Positions 24,238-33,560 of a stretch of DNA of 64,000 bases are shown here, piece by piece (positions within the stretch are counted from its first letter, which is position 1; every line of letters starts with the position of its first letter). Location of the stretch: contig JAFAEM010000027.1 of the NCBI GenBank assembly GCA_023424015.1, forward strand, positions 1 through 64,000. The letters run 5' to 3'. Under the pieces are notes generated by a model. That model was not told where the DNA came from, searched no databases, and saw nothing but the letters and a program-made list of their open reading frames with translations. The stretch comes from Bacteroidota bacterium (GTDB lineage Bacteria; Bacteroidota; Bacteroidia; Chitinophagales; Chitinophagaceae). The position numbers were made by a program, and so were the translations under genes.

Positions 24238-25455
24238 TCATTGTATCACCTGGTACATGACATAGGGTTGATTTTTCTTCTTCACAGTATAAGCCACTAC
24301 CGCAACCTCTCCGTCCTGGTGCGCGATGACGGGATACGAAGCTTCGAGACTGTCAGGTGTAATGATATGTTTCGCAATACTCAAACCTTCCGCTGATCTT
24401 CTTTCAATGGCAATACCTCGTGTGGATTTTCCCAACATTTGTACAGGCTCGTCCCAGGTAAGTAGCAGTTCACCTGAAGCAAGCGCTACAAGTTGCGGAT
24501 GAGATCCCCGGTCGCTGACGTGATCATTCTGAAAAAAACTTTGACCATTGTCAACCGACCGTGTGTAGAAGCAACCCTTTGGTCCCGCTCCCGTATACCA
24601 TGCAAAATGAAGGCCCGATTGATTCTCAGTCATAGCCGGGCCGGTGTGTGGGCAGCCATGTATTACCCAGTTATCGGCGCTGATCAGTTTTGGCTCCGAA
24701 AAACTCTCTCCCTCATCCATCGACACACTATGAAGCATATCCCTGATACTATCATTGATAATACCACGATACAATACATGAACACCTGCTTTGCTATCAA
24801 CATACAGATCGGTACGACAGCAGGGGCAGCATGCCTCACTGATCTTTTTCTCCTTCTGAAATCCATTTTTGCCTTCGGTACGCGCATAATAAATGGCTGA
24901 ACCTTCCAGCCGCGAAGACTTACGGTTGTCCAGCCAGATGATGGCAGCTTCGCCTGAGGGCAGTAGTGCCACATCATAATATCGCTGGTCAAATCCATTC
25001 GAATCAGTAACCAATGGTTTAGCATTCGTCCAATTCAATCCATTGTCGAAAGACTGGCTGTAGTATACCAGGCCGGCATACTTATTTGCAGCAGCAGGAT
25101 TATGTACACCCCACAACGCAATGATCTCACCCGATGGCTTGAATACAATCTTGGGCAGGTTCTCCGAATGGGGCAGCATGTTTACACTTGCAGGGATAGT
25201 AATCGTATTACGGGGTTGCCTGGTGTTTTTATCAATAATAGTATAACAAAATAACGCACTGGTATCGCTCGTGGACCTCGCCCAGCTTAATACGATATTT
25301 CCTTCATTATCTTTTGTGAGAAATGGACAGCTACCGCCCAGGGAGTCCACCCTTATTCCTACCCCAGGCATTGCTGGAATTGAGTTCTCCGTGCTGACGC
25401 AGGAAAAAAGAAATCCCGCGGTTGTCATTAATAAAAATATGATCCTGATGTTCAT
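24238..25455 (-). CDS. Sialidase-fold (BNR-repeat) lipoprotein with a Cys-rich loop
   Basis: 405 residues with lipobox FSCVS, so lipid-anchored outside the cytoplasm. Repeated Asp-box-like strands (SFDNGLNWTNA, SMDEGESFSEPK, SVDNGQSFFQND) show a six-bladed beta-propeller. A loop near residues 195-205 reads EACCPCCRTDL, and another Cys occurs in HGCPHTGPA; this Cys pattern recurs in proteins annotated as exo-alpha-sialidases but is more like a metal site than a sugar pocket. The gene starts 2 bp after the stop of a Cys-rich TonB receptor, so the two probably work together, perhaps in copper uptake. That role is inferred. Confidence 0.75.
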   Translation of the reverse strand: MNIRIIFLLMTTAGFLFSCVSTENSIPAMPGVGIRVDSLGGSCPFLTKDNEGNIVLSWARSTSDTSALFCYTIIDKNTRQPRNTITIPASVNMLPHSENLPKIVFKPSGEIIALWGVHNPAAANKYAGLVYYSQSFDNGLNWTNAKPLVTDSNGFDQRYYDVALLPSGEAAIIWLDNRKSSRLEGSAIYYARTEGKNGFQKEKKISEACCPCCRTDLYVDSKAGVHVLYRGIINDSIRDMLHSVSMDEGESFSEPKLISADNWVIHGCPHTGPAMTENQSGLHFAWYTGAGPKGCFYTRSVDNGQSFFQNDHVSDRGSHPQLVALASGELLLTWDEPVQMLGKSTRGIAIERRSAEGLSIAKHIITPDSLEASYPVIAHQDGEVAVVAYTVKKKNQPYVMYQVIQ

Positions 25456-25457
25456 TT

Positions 25458-27794
25458 TTATTTCTTTAATAGATGACCGAAATCATAAGCAATACCCATA
25501 TTGAAATGCCGGGGCTCAGCAGGTGTGTAGTTATAACCAGAATTGCTTTTTGAACTTGTGTAAGCATAATATCGATCCGTCACATTCATCATGTTTACCC
25601 ATAGTTCCAGGCTTTTCCACTTATAAGCGACGCGCAGGTTAAAGGCATCAAAGCCTTCATATTTCACGGTGTTGAGTGGATCCATATAATAGCTACCCAG
25701 CTTTTGCCATTCCAAACCAAGTCTCAGGCCACTGATAAATGCAGGCCGGTACCAGATCTCGGCATTATGCATCCAACGTGGTGCGTTATTCATCTCAAGC
25801 CGATTATAGGAAACTCCCTTTTCGACAAACTCAATAAAACGGTGCTTACTTAAGGCACTGCTAAACCTGATGCTAATTGTATTTAACGGGCTGGCATTCA
25901 TACCCAGCTCTATGCCCAAATGTCTTGTTCTGCCGGCATTCATGTTACGGGAGCTGCCATCATCCATTCGCACCGATATGATCTCATTAGTACCATCGAG
26001 CCGGTAGAGACTGATATCCGCACTCAGTTTTCCCTTTACAATCTCTGCCCATCCACCGGCTTCGTAATTATAAAACACAGACGGGGTCAGCTCGGGCACT
26101 TTTATACCCTTGTACATTTCTGTGATCTGCGGTGGTACAAATCCTTCACTGTAATTAGCGTACAGCCCCACACGGTTTGTGAAATTGTAAGTGAAGCCAA
26201 TCTTAGGACTGAGTCTACGGAAAAGGTTGATAGTATCCGGAGAACCGCTATAAGCGGACGGGGCAAGATAATTGTCAAAGTCATAGCGAAACAGATCATA
26301 ACGAAGGGATGCCACCAATCTTAGCTTCTCTATGGGGCTCACCTCAAAATTGAGAAACCCCGCATAGTTGCTGATCCCACTTTTATAATGTGTCAGTATG
26401 CTATCGGGCGCCTGGTAACTTACATACTTTCCGGAAGCTGTATCCTTCAATATCCTGATATAATGGGCGGAATAGGTTGATGGACTAATGTCCACGCTGG
26501 CGCCTCCGATAAGGGTTGCTTTCTTCCAGTTAAAGTTTTGCCTGTGTTGAATAACCAGCGCATAGCTTTTAAAACCCGCCTCATTAATCTCGCCATGAGC
26601 ACGGGTTTTATCACCAGCCCAGCTGCCATTTTGCAAACGACGATAATCATCCTTTATCGCATAAGCAGGATTTTGCCCAATAGTGTTATCGCGGTATATA
26701 ATTGAAACGGTCGATTTACTACGCTCGTTCCAACTATGATTGATCATAGTTTTGGCACGAAATGCCTGAACATCCCGATACGTAAATGTCTGCCGGCTCG
26801 AAAACGACCTGTTCGCAAATCCGCTGCTGTCAATACTTCCCCACATGTCACTATTGTAATCCAGGTAGGTAAAGCTACCGTTAAGAGAAGTTTTCTTACT
26901 TACTTCAAAGTCAACTCGCCCACTAAGAATAACCTTTTTGAAATCCGTATAATCAATGAAACCGTTGTTCTTGCTGGCATAATAACCGTTCAGACCGAAA
27001 CCCCATTTTCCTTTTTTGTATCCTGTTTGCAGATCAGCTCTTTTGTAACCGATGTCGTTACCCTGCAATGTCAGTTTTGCAACCGGGATGTCTGAAGGCG
27101 TCTGGCTGATAAAATTGACCACCCCGCCGATTGCTTCGCTCCCATAGAGTGCAGAGGAAGGTCCTTTGATCACTTCAATATTTTTTACCGCCGCCATGTT
27201 CAGTTCGAGCAATGCATTATGATTGAACAGGCCGGTTGTACGAATTGGCACCCCGTCTTCGAGGTATAGAAAAAGGCTTTTGGTTGTCATGGGCTGCCGG
27301 ATGCTCATGCTATGTTGCTCGTTGCCGAGATTGACCATATAAACACCGCTAACTTTATTGAGCACCTGGTCAATGCTTACAGGTCTTGCCTCCTGTATCA
27401 TTTTTGAAGAAATAGCACTGATGGCAACGGGTGCCAGCGAGCGTTTGACAGCTTCACGATTGGCAGTTACCACCACTTCCTGGAGTGAATAACCCTCCTG
27501 TTGAAGACTGATCACCGTCATGGGTTGCAACCATTGTATGGTCATGGGCTGGTAGCCTACAGAACTTACATTAAAAAGATCGCAGCAGTTCTTTTTTGGC
27601 TTCAATTCAAACTCACCTGCAGCATCAGTAGCACAACCGCAGCTGCAGCCTGCAGAACAATGAATGGAAGCGCCGGCAATGGGTTGTTTTGTTGCAGCAT
27701 CAATGACTTTTCCTTTGAATACTTGCTGACCTAAAACAGCGATGGGAGCAAAAACCATTAAGATCATCGCAGATAGTATATAAATACGGGACAT
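25458..27794 (-). CDS. TonB-dependent receptor with a Cys-rich N-terminal domain, probable metal receptor
   Basis: 778 residues: signal peptide, carboxypeptidase-regulatory-like domain (~25-95), plug (~110-230, LQEVVVTANREAVKRSL and GPSSALYGSEAIGGVVNF), and a 22-strand outer-membrane barrel ending FNMGIAYDFGHLL. The N-terminal domain has six cysteines, C46, C50, C52, C54 and the pair C70-C71 (HCSAGCSCGC and KNCCD), unusual for this domain and suited to soft metal ions. It lies close to the nos cluster, whose enzyme needs many copper atoms, so a copper role like that of NosA/OprC is attractive but unproven. The downstream sialidase-fold lipoprotein is coupled. Confidence 0.85.
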   Translation of the reverse strand: MSRIYILSAMILMVFAPIAVLGQQVFKGKVIDAATKQPIAGASIHCSAGCSCGCATDAAGEFELKPKKNCCDLFNVSSVGYQPMTIQWLQPMTVISLQQEGYSLQEVVVTANREAVKRSLAPVAISAISSKMIQEARPVSIDQVLNKVSGVYMVNLGNEQHSMSIRQPMTTKSLFLYLEDGVPIRTTGLFNHNALLELNMAAVKNIEVIKGPSSALYGSEAIGGVVNFISQTPSDIPVAKLTLQGNDIGYKRADLQTGYKKGKWGFGLNGYYASKNNGFIDYTDFKKVILSGRVDFEVSKKTSLNGSFTYLDYNSDMWGSIDSSGFANRSFSSRQTFTYRDVQAFRAKTMINHSWNERSKSTVSIIYRDNTIGQNPAYAIKDDYRRLQNGSWAGDKTRAHGEINEAGFKSYALVIQHRQNFNWKKATLIGGASVDISPSTYSAHYIRILKDTASGKYVSYQAPDSILTHYKSGISNYAGFLNFEVSPIEKLRLVASLRYDLFRYDFDNYLAPSAYSGSPDTINLFRRLSPKIGFTYNFTNRVGLYANYSEGFVPPQITEMYKGIKVPELTPSVFYNYEAGGWAEIVKGKLSADISLYRLDGTNEIISVRMDDGSSRNMNAGRTRHLGIELGMNASPLNTISIRFSSALSKHRFIEFVEKGVSYNRLEMNNAPRWMHNAEIWYRPAFISGLRLGLEWQKLGSYYMDPLNTVKYEGFDAFNLRVAYKWKSLELWVNMMNVTDRYYAYTSSKSNSGYNYTPAEPRHFNMGIAYDFGHLLKK

Positions 27795-27895
27795 AGGGAT
27801 AATATTTTATATGGGATGCATATCTGCTACACATTCACTGTGTGTAACAACACTATTCATCCATTAATAATGAGGTAAAAAGAAGATGTTGAAGC

Positions 27896-28270
27896 CTAGA
27901 TCGATGGCGGATGGAAAACGGTCAGGGACCTGTCGACAGGATGACCACTGCGGAAAATAGTAGTCCAGGATGTTTGCGAATCAAAAACCGGCAACTCAAG
28001 AAAGCCGGAGAAAGATGACATGGTAAGAAAATTTGCATTGATCTCAATCTTCAATGCACCGGGCGCCTGCTTTTCCTTTTCTGCCTCCTGCTTCATCTTC
28101 TTCATCAGTACACAATTCCCCTTGCAATTCAGTTGCGGCTTCGTCCGGTTTTCGCAAAGATTATTTGCAATGTATTCTCTATTGAGTCTGAATGCCATCA
28201 CTACAAACCAGGTACTGAATGTCTGTGTTAATAGCAAAAGGATCAATATCGAAACAGTAATAAACTTCAT
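27896..28270 (-). CDS. Small exported protein with a Cys motif, upstream of the TonB receptor
   Basis: 124 residues from ATG 28270 (MKFITVSILILLLL). One N-terminal helix acts as signal or anchor, followed by NLCENRTKPQLNCKGNCVLM with three cysteines, a charged Lys/Glu helix and a low-complexity tail. Similar short proteins sit beside TonB receptors in many Bacteroidota (from memory), without a known role. The cysteines suggest metal binding and fit the Cys-rich receptor that follows ~100 bp downstream on the same strand. Confidence 0.65.
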   Translation of the reverse strand: MKFITVSILILLLLTQTFSTWFVVMAFRLNREYIANNLCENRTKPQLNCKGNCVLMKKMKQEAEKEKQAPGALKIEINANFLTMSSFSGFLELPVFDSQTSWTTIFRSGHPVDRSLTVFHPPSI

Positions 28271-28393
28271 CCACCACAAAGGTATAAGATGTGGATTTTA
28301 AAATCAACAAGGTTGTCAATGATTCTAATCATATTGACATGTGATTCCTGTAGCTACAATGCCCTGCGGAAATATCGTTCTTTGCAGGATAAG

Positions 28394-29686
28394 ATGGGTT
28401 TATCGTTAAAGAAAATTATGGTTGGTGCCAGCACCGAAAATGTGGGAACAAACTACCAGCATTTGCTAAAGATGCTGTTACAGCTGTGCCTGGTCAACTT
28501 CCTTATACTTGCGGTGGTAGGATTATGGCTGCGTGCTTATCCACTTTTCCCTATCGGGATTTTTACTTACAAGAATGTTTTACATGCACATTCTCACTTT
28601 GCTTTTGGCGGCTGGATCATGCCGGCATTGTTCCTGCTTATCCTGAAATATTTCCCGGAGATCAGTACATCAAACGCATTTCCTCATTGGAAGAGAATTG
28701 TATACATGACGATAGGTTCGGCCTATGGGATGCTGTTAAGCTTTCCATTCCAGGGATATGCACTGATAAGTGTTTTCTTCTCAACGCTCTCTATTGCTTC
28801 AGGCATATATGCGGCGTATATTGTGCGAAATATTACCCGCCACCAGGTTTTCTCTGCATCACGTAGCTTTTTACGAGCGGGCTTTGCTTTTTTCTGTATC
28901 TCCGCTATCGGGCCCTTTGCGACAGGTCCCCTTATTGCCATGGGAAAAGCTGGTTCGGAAATTTATTATAATGCCATTTACTTCTACCTGCATTTCCAGT
29001 ATAATGGCTTCTTTACATTCCTGGTATTGGCAGTATTGTATAAGTTTATTGAACGATGCAGACCGTTTAATAACGGCAGGTCCGTTTTCGCTCTGTTGAA
29101 TTTCTCCATAATACCGGCCTATGCTTTGTCAGTATTATGGACCGAGCCATCACTGATCATTTATATTATAGGTGGGATGGCAGCGTTGCTGCAATTACCA
29201 GCTATTTTATTACTATTGAGAGATTTAAAAGTAATTCGCTGGAAAAAGCAGCTAACAGGCTGGCTTTTCCCGGTCGCGATCACGGCGCTTATCGTTAAAT
29301 GCGTTTTACAGGTACTGAGTGCCTTTCCCGCCGTAGCGCAACTCGCATTTCAAAACCGAAATTTCATCATTGCCTATCTCCACCTGGTGTTGATCGGTTT
29401 TATCAGTTTTTTTATTTTCTGGCTTATATCCAAACCGGGCAGTGATTACCAGGAGAAGAAATTTTCTTACGGTATTCGCTTGTTCGTATTTGCGTTCTTT
29501 AGTACCGAATTACTTCTCGTTCTGCAAGCGGCTAATTTACTTCCATGGTTTTTGATCCCTTATTACCTTCAGCTTATTTTCTCACTTAGCATTTTCTTCC
29601 CCATTGGCTTGTCAATGATTTGTTCCAGCGTAATTGGCAAGCATCAATCAAGAGCGATCCGAAGCCTTAGTTCCAGTTCCAGATAA
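28394..29686 (+). CDS. Polytopic membrane protein with a HAHSH motif (haem-copper/NnrS-like)
   Basis: 430 residues from ATG 28394 (MGLSLKKIM); the frame is open from 28289, and the start is uncertain. About 12 membrane helices. The most notable motif is NVLHAHSHFAFGGWIMPALF near residues 60-80, which parallels HAHLGIVGW in the RIC-operon protein at 19538-20818. Later helices have few histidines (FYLHFQYNGFFTF, IAYLHLVLIGF). It may bind haem or metal, but the complete ligand set of an oxidase is missing. It is divergent from the copper-type receptor and convergent with nosY. Function unknown. Confidence 0.6.
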   Translation: MGLSLKKIMVGASTENVGTNYQHLLKMLLQLCLVNFLILAVVGLWLRAYPLFPIGIFTYKNVLHAHSHFAFGGWIMPALFLLILKYFPEISTSNAFPHWKRIVYMTIGSAYGMLLSFPFQGYALISVFFSTLSIASGIYAAYIVRNITRHQVFSASRSFLRAGFAFFCISAIGPFATGPLIAMGKAGSEIYYNAIYFYLHFQYNGFFTFLVLAVLYKFIERCRPFNNGRSVFALLNFSIIPAYALSVLWTEPSLIIYIIGGMAALLQLPAILLLLRDLKVIRWKKQLTGWLFPVAITALIVKCVLQVLSAFPAVAQLAFQNRNFIIAYLHLVLIGFISFFIFWLISKPGSDYQEKKFSYGIRLFVFAFFSTELLLVLQAANLLPWFLIPYYLQLIFSLSIFFPIGLSMICSSVIGKHQSRAIRSLSSSSR

Positions 29687-29715
29687 ACTTACAAAGTTCC
29701 GATCTTGTAGATGGA

Positions 29716-30483
29716 TTAGAGATCTTTACGTTTGAATACCCTTACCGCCCATAACAAAGGCAGCACGATCCAAAGCAACATAATACCAAGGGTAAACAGG
29801 ATGCCAGTGCCGCTTCCAAAGAAATCTTTGTACAAGGCCCCGGTATAGCCCATCAGGGCGCTTACATCCATTTTGAGCATGATAAAGATCCGGCCCAGGT
29901 CGATGGGATTGAGCGCCGATAGTAAAAGCGTGAATTTTTCCATCGGGTATTCACTAAAACTGAAAAGTACGAGTAAGACCAGGCCGTCATATATCAGTGA
30001 GAAATAAAACCAGAGCAGGAGTGTAGACCCGATACCGCGGGCTTTATCACGGGCTTTTACAGAAGCCAGGAACGCGATAGAAATAAAAACCAGGGTCAGC
30101 GCACTGCCGGCAAACAACAAGGCGATTCCGGTGGAGTTGAAGGCAAACAATAGTACCGGCACGCCAACACCGATCAGGAAAGCACTCAAAAGAGAAAGTG
30201 CGACACCTGCATACTCACTAAGCAATATCCTGGTACGGCTCAGGGGTTGTGAGGACATCAGCTCGATGAACTCGTATGAATTGTAATAGTGGATGGTGGT
30301 AAAGATCATGCTTATGAGAGGTACCACGATCAAAACGATATTAAGCAGGCTCATGATAGCCTTACTGTTATTCTCCTCCAGCTGAAAAAAGCTAAGGGAA
30401 ACAAGAAAAAGAAAAATAGTATAGGCTATTACGACCTTGCTGCGGAGTATATCATACAATACATACCTGGATAACTTCAACAT
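29716..30483 (-). CDS. nosY: ABC transporter permease of the nos system
   Basis: 255 residues, six membrane helices, in the ABC-2 permease style (YVLYDILRSKVVIAYTIFLF at the start, TIHYYNSYEFIELMSSQPLSR between helices). With NosF and NosD it forms the NosDFY complex, which moves something needed to build the CuZ site of N2O reductase, probably sulfur and help with copper transfer. It is the last gene of the cluster, 12 bp after nosF. Confidence 0.9.
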   Translation of the reverse strand: MLKLSRYVLYDILRSKVVIAYTIFLFLVSLSFFQLEENNSKAIMSLLNIVLIVVPLISMIFTTIHYYNSYEFIELMSSQPLSRTRILLSEYAGVALSLLSAFLIGVGVPVLLFAFNSTGIALLFAGSALTLVFISIAFLASVKARDKARGIGSTLLLWFYFSLIYDGLVLLVLFSFSEYPMEKFTLLLSALNPIDLGRIFIMLKMDVSALMGYTGALYKDFFGSGTGILFTLGIMLLWIVLPLLWAVRVFKRKDL

Positions 30484-30495
30484 AAATCACTTTTT

Positions 30496-31251
30496 TTAGT
30501 TTCTTTTATCTGCTAACATTTCATCCACCCAAAGCGATTCACGTTTTGAATCGCGCATCACCCGGGCAATGGCCTTGCCGAGTTTTTCTTCTCCTGTCTC
30601 CTTGCGAAGACTGCCAATATCTTTCATAAATATCAACCTGCCTTCCTGCAGGTACATCACATCGGTTGTGAGTTCATCAAGATCGCTTAGGATATGCGAA
30701 GTGATCAGGATGAGTTTATTTTTTTTCTTCTCCTGCATGATCTTTTCTTTCAGTATCTCTGACGACACGGGGTCGAGGCCCGCTGTGGGTTCGTCGAGCA
30801 CCAACACTACAGGATTAAAATAAAAGGCCAGGGCCGCGCTTACCTTTTGACGGGTACCACCCGATAGAGTACGCATGGGCTTTTCAAATATTGACACCAG
30901 GTTAAACTTCACCAGCAGGTCCGTGTCAAGCTCTTCTTCGGGTACCTTACGGATATCCTTCATCATCCGAAATAGATGACCCACTTTCATATTGTCGGGG
31001 TAGCGCCCAATCTGTGGCATATAACCGATACTACCCCGGTAGGAAGGATCATCCTTGATGAGCTTACCATCTACATATATTCTGCCGCTGTCTGGTTTTA
31101 CCATCCCAAGGATGGATTTGATCAGGGTTGTCTTACCCGAACCATTGGGACCAATCAGTGAAACTACCTGGCCTTTGTTGAAGAATGCGCTGATATCATC
31201 TAGCGCCTGTAATTTCTTAAACCTCTTCTTTAAATTCTCTATACGTATCAT
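30496..31251 (-). CDS. nosF: ABC transporter ATPase of the nos system
   Basis: 251 residues with all ABC motifs: Walker A GPNGSGKTTLIKSIL, Q-loop IGYMPQIGRYPDNM, signature TLSGGTRQKVSAALAF, Walker B VLVLDEPTAGLDP and switch ITSHI. It powers NosY in NosDFY. Its start overlaps the nosD stop by 4 bp. The C-terminal ~30 residues are basic and variable. Confidence 0.93.
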   Translation of the reverse strand: MIRIENLKKRFKKLQALDDISAFFNKGQVVSLIGPNGSGKTTLIKSILGMVKPDSGRIYVDGKLIKDDPSYRGSIGYMPQIGRYPDNMKVGHLFRMMKDIRKVPEEELDTDLLVKFNLVSIFEKPMRTLSGGTRQKVSAALAFYFNPVVLVLDEPTAGLDPVSSEILKEKIMQEKKKNKLILITSHILSDLDELTTDVMYLQEGRLIFMKDIGSLRKETGEEKLGKAIARVMRDSKRESLWVDEMLADKRN

Positions 31252-32480
31252 AGTTTATTCGGCTTTATCATGGGTTTTGCATCTGCAAGGGTTTCTGGTG
31301 TGAGACTGGGGATCGCTTTTTCCGCTTTATCCAGTAAGGATACCATAAAGCTTCTCATCAGGATGAGTGTGGTCGGGTTTTGTTCAACGATCATAGCGTA
31401 CATACTCACCGGGTGATAAGGTACATCTCCAAAACCGTCCTTGTTAATATCATAGCCTTCGTATTTATCCCAGTAATTATTGCTAAACCTGTTGAGCATC
31501 ATCGTACCGTTGGTGGCCACATCAAAAGAATTACCAAAGAAGTTGTTTTGGCGAAAATTATTGTCGTCACAACTAGCCTGTACTTTCAAAGCCCATCCGT
31601 TCGACTGGAATGTATTGCGCGAAATTTCGATCCGGCTGCTCCCCTCCATATGTATGGCAACGGTATTTTGCACAAAACGATTGTGCTCAATATGACTATT
31701 AGAAATGTCTTTCAATAATATTCCATAAGCGCTGGGACCCCAATTCTTGTCGAACAGGTTATTTTCCATTCTCACTTCCTTACTATACATCACCGCCACG
31801 CCGGCGCCGTTGTTTCGGAAGGTATTACCCAAATAGGTATCATTATGGGAAAACATAAAGTGCAACCCGTATCTCACATTCTTTTCACTGATATTTTTAC
31901 GAATGATACTGGCAGTTACAAATTCGAAATAGATACCGTCGCGATGGCCCCTGATCGTGTTATTCTCCACCAGCATCTGATCGCATTTCCAGAAATGGAT
32001 ACCATTTCCTGACAGATGTTCCGATTTGTTAGTACCTGTGATGGTGTTGTTGCGTACGGCAGAATGTGTAGAGTTGGCGAAATGTATGGCGAAGGACGCA
32101 TTATCTATCCTGTTTCCCTCCACCAGCACATTAGTGGCATCAATCACTTTGATAGCGGCAAAATCATTCATGGAGGAGTATCCTGCGTTGGCAAAACGAA
32201 TACCTCTTATGACAATGTCTTTGCCTGAAACTGTGAGAAGTTCATGTTTGCCCTCCCCATCGAGTACAGCGCCATCCTGTCCGAGCAGGGCAATGCTTTT
32301 ATCAATGATTATATTACCTTCCTGGTATACACCCCGGGTGATGATAATGGTATCCCCGGATTTTGCCTGCTGTACAGCCTGTTTCACCGTCTTCACAGGT
32401 TTGTCTTTGCCTACTATTATCTTACGGGCAAACGAGCAATGTGTTAACAAAAGGCACGATATGAAAAATATTAGTCTCAC
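31248..32480 (-). CDS. nosD: Periplasmic copper-site maturation protein NosD
   Basis: 410 residues: signal peptide ending near SFARK, then a right-handed parallel beta-helix made of repeated NTI/NNxF turns (EGNRIDNASFAIHF, RNNTITGTNKSEHL, ENNTIRGHRDGIYFEF). The family end NYWDKYEGYDINKDGFGDVPYHPVSMYAMIV is clear. NosD acts in the periplasm, accepts what NosFY supplies and docks with NosL and apo-NosZ to build CuZ. Its start overlaps the stop of the NosL fusion by 4 bp. Confidence 0.94.
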   Translation of the reverse strand: MRLIFFISCLLLTHCSFARKIIVGKDKPVKTVKQAVQQAKSGDTIIITRGVYQEGNIIIDKSIALLGQDGAVLDGEGKHELLTVSGKDIVIRGIRFANAGYSSMNDFAAIKVIDATNVLVEGNRIDNASFAIHFANSTHSAVRNNTITGTNKSEHLSGNGIHFWKCDQMLVENNTIRGHRDGIYFEFVTASIIRKNISEKNVRYGLHFMFSHNDTYLGNTFRNNGAGVAVMYSKEVRMENNLFDKNWGPSAYGILLKDISNSHIEHNRFVQNTVAIHMEGSSRIEISRNTFQSNGWALKVQASCDDNNFRQNNFFGNSFDVATNGTMMLNRFSNNYWDKYEGYDINKDGFGDVPYHPVSMYAMIVEQNPTTLILMRSFMVSLLDKAEKAIPSLTPETLADAKPMIKPNKL

Positions 32481-33514
32481 TTGATCAGTATATTATATAA
32501 AGTTGCCCAATTCGTAACCTTGCTTCCCTCAATGCCGTCTGCTTTTTCCTTCGCTTCTGTATGATTTTTAAAAGCGGCGGCATTGCCACCCATGGGGCTT
32601 TTAAGCTGGCTGCTGACCACAAACTCGGCCTTTCCCACCTCCACAAACTCGTCGGTATTATTGTAGTTTACAAAAAGGGTCTTATGAATATTACTCATTT
32701 CCACGCCGCGTCGTTCCATAAATTTTGCTACGCAGTGGACGTCATCAAACTTATAGATCTTACCCTTCTTGGTTACAATCTCGGCACCAAACTTCGGATC
32801 CATGATCGTCATCTTGCAATCGGCGCAACTATCTATGCCGAAAGCAATTTTTTCTGGCTTAGGATTGCAGCCCACCATAAAAATAAGGCTCAGTATAGCT
32901 ACAGCTACTGAAGTCGTTTTCCTTGTAGTCATTTGTGTTTGTTTTTTTTGCTTACGCCATTCTAAAAACCATATTATAAAGAAAATCGCTGTCACGCCTA
33001 CTATGATCCACCCTCCGGTATCGGGGTAAGAATAAGAGTCAAAGTTCAACAGTTTTTTATGCCCTATCAAAGGGGGTTGGTAAGAAAGACCGGGAACCTG
33101 GATGGCTGCAGTCGGGTCGAGGTTGTGGCCATAATCATATCCCCACATATAAAAATCAACCAGGGCGGCGATCGCTCCAATAACGGATGCAACAAGGTAT
33201 ACAAACAATAGTCTCCTGCTCCCTGTAATTGCCACAATCAGCCCGAATATCACAAACGCACCTAAAATATAGACCAGGAAACCAAACTCCGGAAACATGT
33301 CAGCATTGATGTGCTTCATGCCGATATAGTGATTAAGCCCGTTGATGATCTCTACCTGACCCGTTATCTTATCCAGCCATATTTGCATCGACAACCCTTC
33401 GGGATATTGAGGAGCTACCAGATAGATGGACCAGGCGGGAACAAAGAACATTGCACACATGGCCAGTGATCCAATAGCAATGATTATCCTCGAAGTTAAA
33501 CTCAGCTTTTTCAT
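32477..33514 (-). CDS. nosL: NosL fused to an N-terminal multi-helix membrane domain
   Basis: 345 residues. Residues 1-~185 have four to five membrane helices with periplasmic loops rich in Tyr, Trp and His (NHYIGMKHINADMFPEFG, FYMWGYDYGHNLDP). After a basic stretch comes a second hydrophobic segment with a lipobox, IFMVGC at C216, and then a NosL domain with IDSCADCKMTIMDPKFGAE (C230, C233) and KFDDVHCVAKFM. NosL is the Cu(I) chaperone of N2O reductase. An internal ATG at 32930-32932 (residue 195) would give a free-standing NosL lipoprotein, so the frame may make both forms. It begins 75 bp after the fasciclin gene, beyond a terminator hairpin. Confidence 0.85.
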   Translation of the reverse strand: MKKLSLTSRIIIAIGSLAMCAMFFVPAWSIYLVAPQYPEGLSMQIWLDKITGQVEIINGLNHYIGMKHINADMFPEFGFLVYILGAFVIFGLIVAITGSRRLLFVYLVASVIGAIAALVDFYMWGYDYGHNLDPTAAIQVPGLSYQPPLIGHKKLLNFDSYSYPDTGGWIIVGVTAIFFIIWFLEWRKQKKQTQMTTRKTTSVAVAILSLIFMVGCNPKPEKIAFGIDSCADCKMTIMDPKFGAEIVTKKGKIYKFDDVHCVAKFMERRGVEMSNIHKTLFVNYNNTDEFVEVGKAEFVVSSQLKSPMGGNAAAFKNHTEAKEKADGIEGSKVTNWATLYNILIK

Positions 33515-33528
33515 AAAAAATTGTTGGT

Positions 33529-33560
33529 AAAAAAAATCCGGAACTATAGAGTTTCCGGAT
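33529..33560 (-). terminator. Rho-independent terminator inside the nos cluster
   Basis: On the minus strand a 10-bp GC-containing stem (ATCCGGAAACT...AGTTCCGGAT, one bulged base, loop CTAT) is followed by eight T residues. It lies 30 bp after the fasciclin stop and ~15 bp before the start of the NosL fusion, so transcripts from the cytochrome c promoter should mostly end here. Confidence 0.85.

Noticed and set aside
28277..28284. TACCTTTG on the minus strand as a promoter of the small Cys protein
   Set aside because: It would put the transcript start directly on the chosen ATG, leaving almost no leader; unresolved.
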